Translations under genes and position numbers: made by a program | Assembly: GCA_015680685.1 (NCBI GenBank) | Contig: MNCI01029721.1 | Location: 50,186 to 83,911, forward strand | Length of the DNA stretch: 33,726 bases | Source: Gnetum montanum | Taxonomy: Eukaryota; Streptophyta; Gnetopsida; Gnetales; Gnetaceae | Direction of reading: 5' to 3' | Notes under the pieces: model-generated | What the model was told of the DNA's origin: nothing | The model's database searches: none | The model's input: the letters and a program-made list of their open reading frames with translations, nothing else | Shown: positions 31,498 to 33,726 of the stretch, piece after piece | Layout of the letters: each line of letters starts with the position of its first letter | Numbering within the stretch: position 1 is the first letter of the stretch

Positions 31498-32100
31498 TGT
31501 TGATGCCAACATCGCCCATGCTAGGCACGAGACCATGATCAATGGACATGTGGACATTATAAGTGTTTTTATTTTTTCTTTCTGTTTAGCCAATTTTGAT
31601 CCAAACATTTAGCTTAACAGAACTCTTCTAATGCTAGCCCCAAGCTTGTATACAAAAGAAGGTGGGTTAGGTAGTTGTAAAACCTTGTCAAATATCAGGG
31701 ATGAGTTCTTTTCCAAATTTTGCAAATTGTAAGGTATTCTCTAGATTTGATGCATAATAGTCACATACCTTGGTTTCTGTGGAAAATGGGCAAGGACTTG
31801 CTTGGACATCCTGCAAAATTCATGTGCCACTTTGTTACCAAAACATTATGAAAAATAGATAAGGGTTACCACATCAAGGATAGGTGTGGGTGAAAGAAGA
31901 AGAACATGGATAAATATCACTATCCGTACCTCACCTCTTCAATGGAATGAAAGCTATATCTCACCTCTTTAAAGGAGTAAGAGACTAGCTGGTGTTGCTG
32001 TTGTGTTTGGTCATTGTGTCATTGTGTTTTTTGGTCTAAGAGTTTAGTCTTAATAATCATGTAACCAAGAAAATAGGCTTCATAGCACAATAATTAAAAA
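31498..32100 (+). mobile_element. 3' LTR of the gypsy element (start defined, end unknown)
   Basis: The start is fixed by the polypurine tract and by the 66-bp match to 25249-25314. Beyond that I have no second copy to align, so the end is unknown. The value given is only a guess, and the LTR may run past 32100 or out of the window. Confidence 0.5.
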
Positions 32101-33726
32101 TGAAGTTTCATCCTACCAATACTTCCTATTTGATTCTACTTTTGTTAAGAATTTCTCTTTTTCTTTCCAAAACCCTTGGCATCTTTTTAAAAATTGAAAT
32201 TGTAATGGATTTGATTTTATTAAAGTGCATGCTCATGCTAAATAATAGTAAAATAATACCTAATACAAAATGTTGAATTTAAAAAGTTACTAATTTTTAT
32301 TTAAATATATTTATTTTAAAATGTTTATAGAGATTTATTTTTAAGTAATTATGGATAAAATTGGTCTCTACTCATGTAACAAGAAAATTCAAATAAGGTG
32401 TACAAGTACTATAAAATATTTAAGAAAAATATAGAAGAATTTTAGGAGATTATTGGGAGTGTTAAAGTCCAATAAATTCATAATATCAAGAAAAAAGCCC
32501 AAATTTGGAACAAAATATTGAGGTTATTGGAATAAGAATCAACTGACTATATGAATTCCTAAGACCCCAATACTTTGTAGAATTTACCTCAAATCTATAA
32601 ATTATTTTTCAAAGTATTTTTTATGTTCAACTTAAGCTTACAATCTTTTATTTATAAAATACTTTTCAAAAAACAAAACAAACAACTAGACCACCTCTCA
32701 TTGGCTTTGTAAAGATTCTAAGGAAAACAATTCCTATATAGATAGTCACAACCCTTTATTCTATCCTAAAGAGACATAAAATCCATAAGACATAGACCTT
32801 TTAATACATAAGTTGAAACTCCTTATAGAAGGATAATAAAACAATATCATTATAATATTCTAGAAGTAAGTTGAATTAGCTATAATTATCATCTTTATAA
32901 AAGGGATCATAAAAGGGAAAGATATGTGCTTTGAAACAAAAAGAAATTATAGATGGTAAATATTTTTCTTTTGGTGAGATATGTGCTTTTGTTACTGTTA
33001 GTAAAGGAACTTCTCATTTTAACTATATTTATCTTCAAGAGGATAAGCCCTTTGTAATTTGTTCTTATCTACAAAAATAATAAGAAAAGCAATTAATATA
33101 ATTGTTTTCTTAATCAATTAATGTCTTTTCTTGTCTTGGCTATGATTTTAAAGAAGGTATTTCTCCAACTATTATACAATGTAGATTATTTGAATACTTA
33201 AACTTTATTGTAGTTGTAACAAAAAAAGGGGTTTGCATTAATTTTCATGAGCTTAATAAGTGAACATGAGAAGAATATTTCCCCTTTTCTTACTTGGATT
33301 TAATTTTAGACAAAATTCATGGATACAAATTCTATTGTTTTCTTAATACTTTTAGTGGTTAGAATCAAATTTGCATTGTCCCTTCAAATCAACATAAAAG
33401 TAATTTGAATATGCAAACTTCACATGTTCAATGATTATTGAAACAATTAGGAAATAGAAAATGATGGGAAAATGGCTATATTAGACAATGACAAGGAACA
33501 TATATTTAGAGAAATATCCTATTCTTTTTTTAGACGTTATGCATATTTTCATACCTAAATTAAAAATGCATATAGAATAGGTATAAAAAGAAATATAAAT
33601 TAATACTATAATTAATTTAAGAGAATACTTGCAACATTGTAAAAATGGAAAGTGCTTTTTAAAATTTCTTAATTTTATCAAGGTGTTTGGTGAGGAGCTT
33701 GCCTCTAGTATATAGATATTAATTAT
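32101..33726. other. A+T-rich end of the window, no recognised gene
   Basis: I see no coding motif, tandem array or RNA gene here. The minus-strand open frame 33481-33681 is short, lysine/isoleucine-rich low-complexity sequence. Confidence 0.6.

Noticed and set aside
1-33726. CRISPR array, bacterial operons or ribosome binding sites
   Set aside because: No regularly spaced identical repeats are present, and all recognisable content is plant transposon or plant gene relic.

Overview
This window looks like repeat-dominated, intergenic nuclear DNA of a seed plant. I judge a gymnosperm, possibly a yew-type conifer, to be most likely. The base composition is strongly A+T-rich, roughly two thirds by eye. 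Plant-type intron borders occur in a transposase relic. The recognisable proteins are plant BAHD acyltransferase, plant hAT transposase, and copia, chromovirus, Athila/Tat-like and LINE retroelements. The gymnosperm guess rests on the flavour of the BAHD and retroelement fragments and is inference. I see no intact cellular gene, rRNA, tRNA or CRISPR array. Every recognisable coding region carries stops, frameshifts or truncations.

Layout. Positions 47-2423 (-) hold a decayed BED/DUF659/dimerisation-domain hAT transposase with one recognisable intron. 2424-5814 is non-coding with short direct repeats. 5815-7466 is a repeat block in two long copies and one short copy, abutting a 5'-truncated LINE reverse transcriptase relic (7470-8560, +). 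About 9355-11110 (-) is the 3' half of a chromovirus: integrase, chromodomain, polypurine tract and probable LTR. 11755 to about 19900 (-) reads as a second LTR element: 3' LTR, a very long stop-riddled coiled-coil ORF, a second unrecognised ORF, a gag core, a primer-binding site and a 5' LTR. No pol was found inside it. 20158-20420 is a 60-62 bp minisatellite. 20990-21394 (+) is a BAHD acyltransferase N-terminal fragment with an in-frame stop.

22186-23595 is a compact copia deletion derivative flanked by 5-bp target duplications. Its 5' LTR is joined directly to the reverse transcriptase domain. 25110-25790 is a possible NLR-type leucine-rich-repeat relic, interrupted by an LTR terminus that recurs at 31498. 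28781-31497 (+) is a gypsy element remnant with gag-pol linker, aspartic protease, integrase C-terminus and polypurine tract, followed by its 3' LTR start. The rest is A+T-rich sequence with small tandem duplications.

The genes do not form a pathway; the window is a layered record of transposon insertion and decay. The strongest shared theme is decay mainly by C-to-T and G-to-A change. Long reading frames stay in register while CAG, CGA and TGG codons have apparently become stops, as expected from cytosine methylation in silenced plant repeats. The most unusual object is the 11.7-19.9 kb LTR element, which carries gag plus two non-pol ORFs.
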